Under the pieces are notes generated by a model. The model did no database searches and was not told where the DNA came from. It worked only from the letters and a program-made list of their open reading frames with translations. Both the position numbers and the translations under genes were made by a program. From contig JAEZIU010000151.1 of NCBI GenBank assembly GCA_023436485.1, forward strand, positions 1-8,401: 8,401 nt of DNA, in the 5' to 3' direction. Positions 1 through 5,902 of this stretch are shown one piece after another (the stretch's first letter is position 1; each line of letters opens with the position of its first letter). The stretch is from Bacillota bacterium. Lineage in GTDB: Bacteria; Bacillota; Clostridia; Acetivibrionales; DSM-1351.

Positions 1-35
1 ATGCTATTCCGGTCAGGGGTGATGTTGTTGGATAG
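1..35 (+). CDS. C-terminal end of an upstream gene, probably baseplate J/gp47-like (partial)
   Basis: Only the last codons are inside the window. The frame beginning at base 3 reads AIPVRGDVVG and stops at TAG 33-35. Baseplate-J/XkdT-type proteins often end in a short strand of the form IPVLGxVT, and in PBSX-like loci this gene lies directly upstream of the YmfQ-type gene, overlapping its start. A second frame also ends here (TGA 20-22, reading ...SGQG), so the assignment rests on resemblance to a short motif plus gene order. The call is tentative. Confidence 0.35.
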   Translation, partial: AIPVRGDVVG

Positions 36-573
36 GGAAATCAATGTTTTGAACTATCTGCCGGAGTTTTTACAGGATTTCAGGGAATTCCAAGAGCTTG
101 CTGCTTCCGAAAATCCTGAAATCCGTGCCCTTTGGGGCAGCCTTGAGAATGTAATGAAGGAGCAGTTTATAAACGATTCCACCGAAAACGGGGTAAAGCG
201 TTGGGAAGCAATCCTGAAAATAAATCCAAAAGGCTCCGACAGTCTTGAGGTGAGGAAATTCAGGATTCTGACCAGACTTAACGAAAAGCTGCCCTACACT
301 TACAAAAAGCTGGCACAACAGCTTGAAACCTTGTGTGGTGAGTCGGGCTACTCTCTTGAATTAAGAAATAATGAATACAAACTTATTGTAAGAGTGGCGC
401 TGACAGCTAAGTCCATGCTTGCCGAGGTGGAAAAGCTGCTTACAAGAATTGTGCCGGTGAATTTGTACGTAGATTTGAGCTTACTCTACAAGCAAAATTT
501 GGATTTGGAAAGCTATACAAACGCCCAATTGAGAGTATACACACATGAACAATTAAGAAGCGAGGTGTTTTAA
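28..573 (+). CDS. YmfQ/XkdU-like phage tail (baseplate) protein, DUF2313/Mu gp48 family
   Basis: This is a structural protein of a contractile phage tail or tail-like particle; the family sits next to baseplate J and is thought to join the baseplate wedge to the fibre. It is about 181 residues, the usual family length. Family-like features are the N-terminal DREINVLNYLPEFLQDFREF stretch, a middle RWE.IL.I......LEVRKFRIL.RLNEKLPYT block, and a C-terminal alternating segment ending in VPVNLYVDLSL. The start is uncertain. AGGGGTGA at 15-22 is the only ribosome site; it suits TTG 28 (or TTG 25) better than ATG 22, which it touches, and ATG 1 has no visible ribosome site. The stop lies 2 bases before the fibre start, so the two genes are translationally close. 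No signal peptide or membrane segment is seen. Confidence 0.85.
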   Translation: MDREINVLNYLPEFLQDFREFQELAASENPEIRALWGSLENVMKEQFINDSTENGVKRWEAILKINPKGSDSLEVRKFRILTRLNEKLPYTYKKLAQQLETLCGESGYSLELRNNEYKLIVRVALTAKSMLAEVEKLLTRIVPVNLYVDLSLLYKQNLDLESYTNAQLRVYTHEQLRSEVF

Positions 574-575
574 TT

Positions 576-2399
576 ATGGCAGTAAATACGGTTAACTATA
601 ATTTGAAAAAGCCATCCCAGGAGGATTTCTACAACATAGAGGATCATAATGGGAATATGGATATTATTGATACACAGATTAAAAAGATTGAGTCGGAACT
701 GGAGGGGCATGTGGGGGATCACGAGTATCAAAATGCAACTGTAAATGGTACGCAAATACGGCTTTCCCGACAGTCCGATACAAAGAGACTATTCTTTTAT
801 CTTTCAAATGATTTATCGGGAGGTAATATTACAATATCCATTGATAACGGTTCGACCTCTTTGCCACTTAAAGATATAGATGGCAAACAGTTGACAATCC
901 TTGATAAGGGCTACTGGGAGGTGGTAGATAATACAAGTTTTTTTACATTACGCCCTAAAGGGGGTGACGAAAGAGGCTTTTATGGTAAGTATACGGGAGT
1001 ACAGTTGACTTTATTAGACAAAGTAAAGGCAGGCGATTATATTTATTCGAATGAGGATGTACAGTTGGAGTTATCCGATGTAACACCAGTTATAATAGAC
1101 CATTCGACAGCTGTAACAGTTGGTATGAATGTTGACTATATGAACGATGTATATGAGAATTCGTATTCACCTAGATTACTTAGAATGTCAAATGGTTGGT
1201 TTATTACATTGTATAATAATGTTTCCACTAAACAGACAACTATATATGTTTCTAAAGATAATGGAAGTACGTGGCAAACACTGACAGAGGTAAATGCATA
1301 TGATTATAGTAACATATATTCATGTTCCATGGCGACACATGGTGCAAGCATTTATGTTTTGATGCTAAACAATACAGGAATTATCTTATTTACAATTGAT
1401 GCTGAAACAGGAATTATTATTAATAAAAGTAGTAACTTAGATCCAAATCAAACATCATTTTATTCCTCACCATACTACATTAACAACTGTTTCATAATTT
1501 GCGATGATGAAGGTGTTTTGCATGCAGCTTGGAATAGTAGAAATACTGATTATCCAAGTTACTATAATGTAAGGTATGGAAGGTCAACAGATAATGGTCG
1601 TACATGGACGATTAAACAACTTACAACATCCAATACTCCCGATTATTGGGGGGATTCCTCAAATATTTACTTGTTTAAAATAAAAAATGGTGAAATTGGA
1701 TGTGTATATGCTACAACATCCGGTGATGTCTGGTATATAAATTTAAATAATTACTTAAATGGGAGTCCTGTAAGCAGAATATATGATGGCTATAGCAACA
1801 GTAGTGTATATGACTGTAGCCGATCATTATGCGCAACGGTTCTAAGCGATGGTTCAATACATGTTGCCTGGTTTGAATATGATGACCCTGATGAATATGG
1901 TTATATAAAATATGCTTATACAGATTCCAAGGCAAGTACATGGAAGACACAAACCTTGGATACAACATATTACAAAGCAGGTACAGTACAAATTACCGCT
2001 GATTTTTGTGATAATTTATATGTTCTATATACTTATGCATCGAGTTCGGCAAGCTATGCTCCCACATATTTAAAATTGAAAAAATGGACTGGCACAGCAT
2101 GGCCGTCAACAACACTAATAAGTTTAAGTTCGTTTTATGGTGATTATGCTCATTGTATATGTCCAGATTATAAATACTTTACTTCACCTATTTTAATTTT
2201 TAAGAATTATTTATCAAAATCTATGTTATTCACTGGGGTATTTGCACTTAATACAAATTTAAGATTAATACCTTCTGTAAACAACGCAGATAACGAATCT
2301 GATTTAATTGCAGAAGGAAATGGAGCTTTACAAACTCATGGAAATGGCTTGAAAAGATACAATGGTTTTGTCAGCCGAAAAGCAAAGGGGTGGTCATAA
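576..2399 (+). CDS. Phage tail fibre with sialidase-type Asp-box propeller
   Basis: This 607-residue protein is the likely receptor-binding fibre. Residues 1-45 (NYNLKKPSQEDFYNIEDHN, then NMDIIDTQIKKIE) are the kind of N-terminus seen in clostridial prophage fibres, which attaches to the baseplate. Residues about 50-130 look like a beta-rich linker. From about residue 175 to 550 the chain is rich in Tyr, Ser, Asn and Thr and holds three Asp-box motifs of the S-x-D-x-G-x-T-W kind: SKDNGSTW (226-233), STDNGRTW (337-344) and a degenerate TDSKASTW (449-456). Asp-boxes mark beta-propeller blades of sialidase and related carbohydrate-binding folds. The sialidase catalytic Arg triad was not traced, so binding rather than hydrolysis is the safer call. 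The ribosome site GAGGTG at 562-567 lies 8 bases before ATG. The propeller part looks more AT-rich than the genes on either side, as expected for a swapped fibre module. Confidence 0.85.
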   Translation: MAVNTVNYNLKKPSQEDFYNIEDHNGNMDIIDTQIKKIESELEGHVGDHEYQNATVNGTQIRLSRQSDTKRLFFYLSNDLSGGNITISIDNGSTSLPLKDIDGKQLTILDKGYWEVVDNTSFFTLRPKGGDERGFYGKYTGVQLTLLDKVKAGDYIYSNEDVQLELSDVTPVIIDHSTAVTVGMNVDYMNDVYENSYSPRLLRMSNGWFITLYNNVSTKQTTIYVSKDNGSTWQTLTEVNAYDYSNIYSCSMATHGASIYVLMLNNTGIILFTIDAETGIIINKSSNLDPNQTSFYSSPYYINNCFIICDDEGVLHAAWNSRNTDYPSYYNVRYGRSTDNGRTWTIKQLTTSNTPDYWGDSSNIYLFKIKNGEIGCVYATTSGDVWYINLNNYLNGSPVSRIYDGYSNSSVYDCSRSLCATVLSDGSIHVAWFEYDDPDEYGYIKYAYTDSKASTWKTQTLDTTYYKAGTVQITADFCDNLYVLYTYASSSASYAPTYLKLKKWTGTAWPSTTLISLSSFYGDYAHCICPDYKYFTSPILIFKNYLSKSMLFTGVFALNTNLRLIPSVNNADNESDLIAEGNGALQTHGNGLKRYNGFVSRKAKGWS

Positions 2400-2401
2400 A
2401 T

Positions 2402-2476
2402 ATGTCAATGGTTTATTTCAATAGTGTTAAAGAACTAATAGTCAAGTCGGGGCAGCCAAAAGGCTCAAATAATTGA
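2402..2476 (+). CDS. 24-residue ORF after the tail fibre, function unknown
   Basis: A short ORF starts 2 bases after the fibre stop codon. Its start is well placed: AAGGGGTGG at 2385-2393, inside the last fibre codons, lies 8 bases before ATG 2402. It encodes MSMVYFNSVKELIVKSGQPK followed by GSNN, a basic and partly amphipathic peptide without a membrane segment. I recognise no family. It occupies the slot where PBSX-like loci carry small proteins such as XkdX, but shows no XkdX resemblance. It is followed after 15 bases by a strong terminator. It may be a real small structural or accessory protein, or the remnant of a truncated gene; the good ribosome site is the main argument that it is translated. 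Confidence 0.45.
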   Translation: MSMVYFNSVKELIVKSGQPKGSNN

Positions 2477-2491
2477 ATAGTACATAATAGC

Positions 2492-2527
2492 AAAAAAGGA
2501 TTACCCGCAGCCGGGTAATCCTTTTTT
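2492..2527 (+). terminator. Strong intrinsic terminator between tail and lysis modules
   Basis: The two 16-base arms are perfectly complementary (2492-2507 and 2512-2527) around a CAGC loop. The core GGATTACCCG/CGGGTAATCC is flanked by A6 and T6, so the hairpin ends in a U-tract. Because of the A-tract it could also work on the minus strand. It closes the fibre transcript, yet no promoter is seen in the short gap before the lysis genes. Confidence 0.93.
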
Positions 2528-2559
2528 GGCTTTATACCATGTAGAAAGGAGGCGTGTCA

Positions 2560-2814
2560 ATGACCGGAGAGTGTGGCTATCGTTGTATAAATGAGGAAAG
2601 AATCAGAACGCTGGAGCAAAACCACACCGAGACAAAAGTGTACGTTAAGGAAATAAAAGAGGATTTGACGGAAATAAAAACGGATATCAAAAAGAGAAAC
2701 GAAGCAGAAATCAAAACATGGTCTCCCATTGTACTGGAGCTTATTAAAGCACTCACTACAGCAATAACAGTAATCGGGGCCATAGTAGGGGCTTTGAAAT
2801 TTTCGGGAAAGTGA
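2560..2814 (+). CDS. xhlA: XhlA-like hemolysin/holin-associated membrane protein
   Basis: This 84-residue protein belongs with the haemolysin XhlA family, phage-encoded membrane proteins that work with a holin to let the endolysin reach the wall. The first half is charged and helical (INEERIRTLEQNHTET, then KEIKEDLTEIKTDIKKR), a likely coiled coil. A single hydrophobic segment follows near the C-terminus (IVLELIKALTTAITVIGAIVGALKF), with a short KFSGK tail. The start was set at ATG 2560 because AAAGGAGG (2545-2552) lies 7 bases before it; the in-frame GTG at 2554 is only 1 base from that ribosome site. It opens the lysis cassette and ends 11 bases before the endolysin start, with GAGGTGAG serving the next gene. 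Confidence 0.85.
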   Translation: MTGECGYRCINEERIRTLEQNHTETKVYVKEIKEDLTEIKTDIKKRNEAEIKTWSPIVLELIKALTTAITVIGAIVGALKFSGK

Positions 2815-2825
2815 GGTGAGATAAC

Positions 2826-3524
2826 ATGCCTTGTGTAAAGTTTAAATATCAGGACGAGTCCTGTGTGTACCCAAAGCTAATAAACGCTGTAAATATATTG
2901 TGCATAGCAAAAGGCCGGGACTGTCTCTGTACCTCGGGCTATAGGAGTGTGGAGAAGCAGAAGACAATAGCAAAAGAAGTCTTGGCAGGCAACCCCGGCA
3001 GCCGACAGAGAGAAGATGGCTCTGTGTATAGTAAAAACGGAGAGTGCCTTGCTGCAGCGTATGGGAAAAGCAATCATTGCTACTGTATTGCAATGGATAT
3101 TTGCGACAGCTGGTTCAAGCTACTTGAGAATGAGGAGTTGAAAAAATACGGACTTGTTAAGCCAATTAGCTATGAACCATGGCATGTTCAGCTTCTGGAA
3201 CACAACGGGTTAAGCCTTTCACAGAAGGAAGCAATTAGGGTCGGTGTTTTAAAGGGAGTGAAAAAAGACATGACGGTTAAAGAATTTCAAGCAGTGACGG
3301 GCCTGAATGTAGACGGTATAGCAGGCCCCATAACAAAAGGAAAAGCACAAGAGTTGCTAAAAGTATGTCAGAAGATACTGGGTAACGACTTTAAAACAGC
3401 GGAGGAAACTATTCAAATTACTCAAAAAAATCCTGAAATATGGCTGGAGAGGCTTAAAACAGAACAGTATTTCCGGGATTTCGTGATGAATATAGTTGAG
3501 AGAATGAAAGGAGAACGGCAATGA
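2826..3524 (+). CDS. M15-family D-Ala-D-Ala/L-Ala-D-Glu peptidase endolysin with peptidoglycan-binding stretch
   Basis: This 232-residue protein is the likely endolysin, a zinc peptidase cutting peptidoglycan stem peptides. The M15 landmarks are in order: SGYRS (37-41, with the conserved Arg40), SNHCYCIAMD (82-91, zinc ligands His84 and Asp91) and EPWH (117-120, catalytic Glu117 and zinc ligand His120). Residues 150-178 (TVKEFQAVTGLNVDGIAGPIT) match a short peptidoglycan-binding repeat of the PG_binding_1 kind. The last 45 residues are charged and helical and not recognised. There is no signal peptide, as expected for holin-dependent export. Two features are odd. The usual Gly of SxHxxGxAxD is Cys87. 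There are nine cysteines in the first 93 residues (3, 13, 26, 33, 35, 74, 85, 87, 93). The stop overlaps the next start as ATGA. Confidence 0.9.
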   Translation: MPCVKFKYQDESCVYPKLINAVNILCIAKGRDCLCTSGYRSVEKQKTIAKEVLAGNPGSRQREDGSVYSKNGECLAAAYGKSNHCYCIAMDICDSWFKLLENEELKKYGLVKPISYEPWHVQLLEHNGLSLSQKEAIRVGVLKGVKKDMTVKEFQAVTGLNVDGIAGPITKGKAQELLKVCQKILGNDFKTAEETIQITQKNPEIWLERLKTEQYFRDFVMNIVERMKGERQ

Positions 3525-3691
3525 AAGAGAAAATAGCAAAGCTAATTGATGTAAAAACAATAGTTACCTTTGTTCTGGTAGGGGCATTAATCGGGTTCAT
3601 TATTACAGGAAAGCTGGAGGCCAAGGAAATAGTACCTTTGACCACAATGTCAGTTTCATTTTTCTTTGCGGTTAAGCTTAATAAGACATAA
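3521..3691 (+). CDS. Small holin-like phage membrane protein
   Basis: This 56-residue protein starts at ATG 3521, overlapping the endolysin stop in an ATGA junction; AAAGGAG at 3507-3513 lies 7 bases upstream. It begins with a basic stretch (MKEKIAKLIDVKT), then a hydrophobic helix at about 13-30 (TIVTFVLVGALIGFIITG), a short polar turn (KLEAKE) and a second hydrophobic segment at about 37-52, ending VKLNKT. Two membrane segments in a tiny protein translationally coupled to the endolysin suggest a holin or holin partner. Similar small proteins are common in clostridial phage lysis cassettes, but the function there is mostly assigned by position. No terminator was seen just after it, so its transcript may continue into the next gene. 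Confidence 0.75.
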   Translation: MKEKIAKLIDVKTIVTFVLVGALIGFIITGKLEAKEIVPLTTMSVSFFFAVKLNKT

Positions 3692-3737
3692 CAGAGTTTA
3701 CCATAATTGTATTAAAAAATAAACAATGGAAAAGGGG

Positions 3738-3766
3738 TTGAATGAAATTAAGAACAGTATTATACT
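3738..3766 (+). promoter_or_regulatory. Sigma-A-type promoter of the SOS-type gene
   Basis: A -35 box TTGAAT (3738-3743) and a -10 box TATACT (3761-3766) are separated by exactly 17 bases. The predicted transcript start (about 3773) falls next to the LexA palindrome at 3775-3788, so repressor binding would block initiation. The leader to ATG 3841 is about 68 bases. Confidence 0.75.
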
Positions 3767-3774
3767 ATATAAAT

Positions 3775-3788
3775 AGAACATATGTTCT
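3775..3788. promoter_or_regulatory. LexA (SOS/DinR) operator
   Basis: AGAACATATGTTCT is a perfect 14-bp palindrome. Its core GAAC-ATAT-GTTC fits the Firmicutes LexA box CGAACRNRYGTTYG at all positions except the outermost base on each side. It lies 8 bases after the -10 box, at the expected transcript start, which is a repressing position. Confidence 0.85.
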
Positions 3789-3840
3789 GTTATGACAAGG
3801 AATAAGTGCGAGTACTAATTAAATTGGAGGTAAAAGGCTG

Positions 3841-4098
3841 ATGGGAAACCAAAGCAGGGGTAAATTAATTGATAGTATCATAGAAGGCAAAATCACTTCC
3901 GTATGCAATAGAGAATGTCTTAATATAAATTATATGGAACTTCAGAATCAATTAATTGAAACCAGAAAGCGGATAGCCGGTGATTTACGTGACGACAAGC
4001 TAAGACTTCTGGAAATATACGATAAATTGAACAACGATATATCCGAATTAGTATTCAAGGCTTTATACATAGAAGGGTACAAGGATGGAAAGAGTTAG
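3841..4098 (+). CDS. Small helical protein of unknown function, probably SOS-induced
   Basis: This 85-residue protein is not firmly recognised. Residues 1-30 are polar with two cysteines (Cys22, Cys26, as VCNREC). Residues 31-72 form a long charged helix or coiled coil (YMELQNQLIETRKRIAGDLR, then KLRLLEIYDKLNNDISEL). The chain ends in VFKALYIEGYKDGKS, a hydrophobic C-terminal patch with a G-Y-x-x-G turn, somewhat like small DUF6809-type Firmicutes proteins; that resemblance is from memory and weak. It has no membrane segment or signal, so it is unlike the membrane SOS division inhibitors of the YneA kind. GGAGG at 3826-3830 lies 10 bases before ATG. It has its own promoter with a LexA operator. 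It could be the last phage gene or a host SOS gene beside the phage. It ends 8 bases from the convergent gene's stop with no terminator between. Confidence 0.75.
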   Translation: MGNQSRGKLIDSIIEGKITSVCNRECLNINYMELQNQLIETRKRIAGDLRDDKLRLLEIYDKLNNDISELVFKALYIEGYKDGKS

Positions 4099-4106
4099 CA
4101 TTAGCT

Positions 4107-5705
4107 TTATACCATTGTAATAGCGAATATATGCATATTGGGAAGGTAGGGAAGGGAAATACCTCTTACCATAGCGGGGTTGTTGAGTTTATAGGTTTTT
4201 GCAAATATTTTTACTTTGGAATTATAAACCTGTATTTTGCCGTCAAGCCATTCGCACGCCCTACCCTCCCATGCGACAGATTCACCATAGAGAGGCGAAA
4301 AAATCAATTCTGTAAAGCCTATATTAATTACTTCTGTACTGCCGTCAATAAACCTGAGAATTATTGATTCCTTAAAACTTCCGAAGTCTGCTGTTCCAAG
4401 GAGCATTATATTGCTGCATTCAACCTGAGAGAATTCCAGTTCCTGTCCGGAGCATGAGATATTATCAAATTGGCTTTCAACAATCACTGGAAATTTAAAC
4501 TTCATACCATCCACTTCCCATATATTATTAGAAGGAATATTATCAGAAACAAAAAACATCCCTGCACCATTCAGGTTTGCTCTGCCGGTTTCGTCCAATA
4601 AAGTTCCAAAACCCTTATTATTGAAATAATTTGATAAATTTAAATAAGAATAGTTGTTAAAATTCATGTTTTCAGGTATTTTAGATACGCTTTCAATATT
4701 TTTTAAGACATTGCTATTAATATGTGAAGTACCTGATGCAGTTTTAATCAGAAGATTTAGGGTTTCTTTTTCAAAGGCACAGATTTCTCTGATATGAGGT
4801 GGAATTTTTGATTTAATAATTGACTCATTCTTAGTCAGGATGGCCTTTGTTAAAATTCCTCTCAACACATCCCATTTATAGCTTACCTGCTTTAGCTTTT
4901 CGGAAATAGGGAGTAATTCGGGGACATTGTATTTTGCTGCTGTATGCTCTAAAAATCTTGCGTACTGCTGTCTACCTCGATTTACGGATTGAAGGTTAAC
5001 GTAGTAAGGCATGTCGATAACTCTATTGGCTGATTCTGTTTCCTTTTCTACACAAACCCCGTCTTCAACGCTAGCTGCAAAATCTTCCATACTGTTGAAA
5101 ATATTTTTACCGCCTCTTTCACCTTTAAGCTTTTGTGAAAAGGTTAAGATAAGCTCTTTCCAATTGTAGTCTGATATTTCATCATTAGTTATTTCAAAAG
5201 TAAACAATACTCCAAGATATCCTCTTATAAAATCATTGAAACCGAGTATAGCGTCTTTTTGCAAGAAGTAGGGATCAGTGCAGTAAAAAACTTCTTTTTC
5301 CGTATCAACACCCGTTATGAGGAACCAGTGCTTTCCATGCTGATTTTTATTGGGATCCCATGAATAATAGAAAGTGTCCATAAATATTCCGGCAGGATTG
5401 CCGTCCATAATATAGCTGGTTATAATCTCAATTACTTCTTGAGGATTCATATTATTATCAAAAGAGACTTTAATACCGTGATAGAGATGATAAAGATCGT
5501 ATACTTTACCTCTGTCATCATTTATAGAATTACCTGTGCCATTTATTTTGTAATTCTCTATATCAAACCCAAATCCCCATGCCTGAGAATACATTAGAAT
5601 ATACTCACGATTGTAGAAACTTGATACAGAAATCATACATTCTTCAAAGCAATTGGCAAAGTCACTGTGAAACGGTGTTATGTCAAGCCGTTTGGAAATA
5701 TTCAC
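4107..5705 (-). CDS. BtrH N-terminal (C39-like) domain protein with C-terminal beta-sandwich domain
   Basis: This is a 532-residue cytosolic protein. Residues 1-180 resemble the BtrH N-terminal domain, a papain/C39-like fold known from butirosin biosynthesis, where BtrH transfers an acyl side chain from a carrier protein. A plausible triad is visible: Cys19 in FANCFEEC, His126 in HGKHWFLITGVD, and Asp144 in FYCTDPYF. Residues 180-345 are mostly helical and charged. Residues 350-530 look beta-rich (FDNISCSGQELEFSQVECSN, IMLLGTADFGSF, ILRFIDGSTEVINIGF), like galactose-binding-type sandwiches in carbohydrate-active enzymes; this second assignment is less certain. The start is GTG 5705, with GTGGGG on the minus strand 7 bases upstream. 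Relatives often accompany NRPS or PKS clusters, but none is visible here, so the substrate is unknown. Cysteine peptidase activity is the main alternative. Confidence 0.75.
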   Translation of the reverse strand: MNISKRLDITPFHSDFANCFEECMISVSSFYNREYILMYSQAWGFGFDIENYKINGTGNSINDDRGKVYDLYHLYHGIKVSFDNNMNPQEVIEIITSYIMDGNPAGIFMDTFYYSWDPNKNQHGKHWFLITGVDTEKEVFYCTDPYFLQKDAILGFNDFIRGYLGVLFTFEITNDEISDYNWKELILTFSQKLKGERGGKNIFNSMEDFAASVEDGVCVEKETESANRVIDMPYYVNLQSVNRGRQQYARFLEHTAAKYNVPELLPISEKLKQVSYKWDVLRGILTKAILTKNESIIKSKIPPHIREICAFEKETLNLLIKTASGTSHINSNVLKNIESVSKIPENMNFNNYSYLNLSNYFNNKGFGTLLDETGRANLNGAGMFFVSDNIPSNNIWEVDGMKFKFPVIVESQFDNISCSGQELEFSQVECSNIMLLGTADFGSFKESIILRFIDGSTEVINIGFTELIFSPLYGESVAWEGRACEWLDGKIQVYNSKVKIFAKTYKLNNPAMVRGISLPYLPNMHIFAITMV

Positions 5706-5741
5706 GTTAAAACCCCACTTTACAAATCAATACTATTATTA

Positions 5742-5758
5742 CCAGTTTTAACAACTGG
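5742..5758. promoter_or_regulatory. Palindrome in the leader of the BtrH-like gene
   Basis: CCAGTTTTAACAACTGG has perfect 6-bp arms around a 5-base centre. It lies about 14 bases after the -10 box of the minus-strand promoter and before the ribosome site. It could be a repressor operator or a small hairpin in the transcript; there is no T-run suited to a terminator. Confidence 0.45.
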
Positions 5759-5771
5759 AGCATTTAATGCT

Positions 5772-5800
5772 ATTTTATAGAAATGTTATAACAAATACAA
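5772..5800 (-). promoter_or_regulatory. Candidate promoter of the BtrH-like gene
   Basis: On the minus strand TTGTAT (bases 5800-5795) and TAAAAT (5777-5772) are 17 bases apart. The -10 is good and the -35 weak. It lies between the upstream cyclophilin terminator and the GTG start, which supports separate transcription. Confidence 0.5.
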
Positions 5801-5822
5801 GTTAAACAACATAAAATAAAAA

Positions 5823-5870
5823 AAGTGCACCTCCAAAAGTTAGATTTTTATCCAAATTTGGGATGCACTT
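5823..5870 (-). terminator. Intrinsic terminator of the cyclophilin gene (imperfect hairpin)
   Basis: AAGTGCA (5823-5829) pairs with TGCACTT (5864-5870). The stem continues imperfectly through TCC/GGA and AAA/TTT with small bulges. Read on the minus strand, the hairpin runs into a T-rich tract (complement of the A-tract at about 5818-5824). It lies 33 bases after the cyclophilin stop. The arms also resemble the paired ends of some insertion sequences, noted under findings. Confidence 0.75.
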
Positions 5871-5902
5871 CGATATATAGTTTAGGCTAATATACTTTCA
5901 AG

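Noticed and set aside
1711..1968. Minus-strand open frame of 85 codons inside the fibre gene
   Set aside because: It is antisense to the fibre propeller; its Tyr/His-rich product reflects the complement of the repetitive Tyr/Asp codons, with no ribosome site.
2554..2559. GTG start for the XhlA-like gene
   Set aside because: It lies only 1 base after AGGAGG; ATG 2560 has proper spacing.
2842..3093. Minus-strand open frames inside the endolysin gene
   Set aside because: They are antisense to the M15 catalytic motifs and have no family resemblance.
2529..4115. 12-base direct repeat GCTTTATACCAT at 2529-2540 and 4104-4115 as possible att sites
   Set aside because: A repeat this short is expected by chance once or twice in an AT-rich window of this size, and it does not bracket a sensible element.
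4131..4367. Open frame of 78 codons on the plus strand
   Set aside because: It lies antisense to the C-terminal domain of the BtrH-like gene, which has the better coding evidence, and has no convincing ribosome site of its own.
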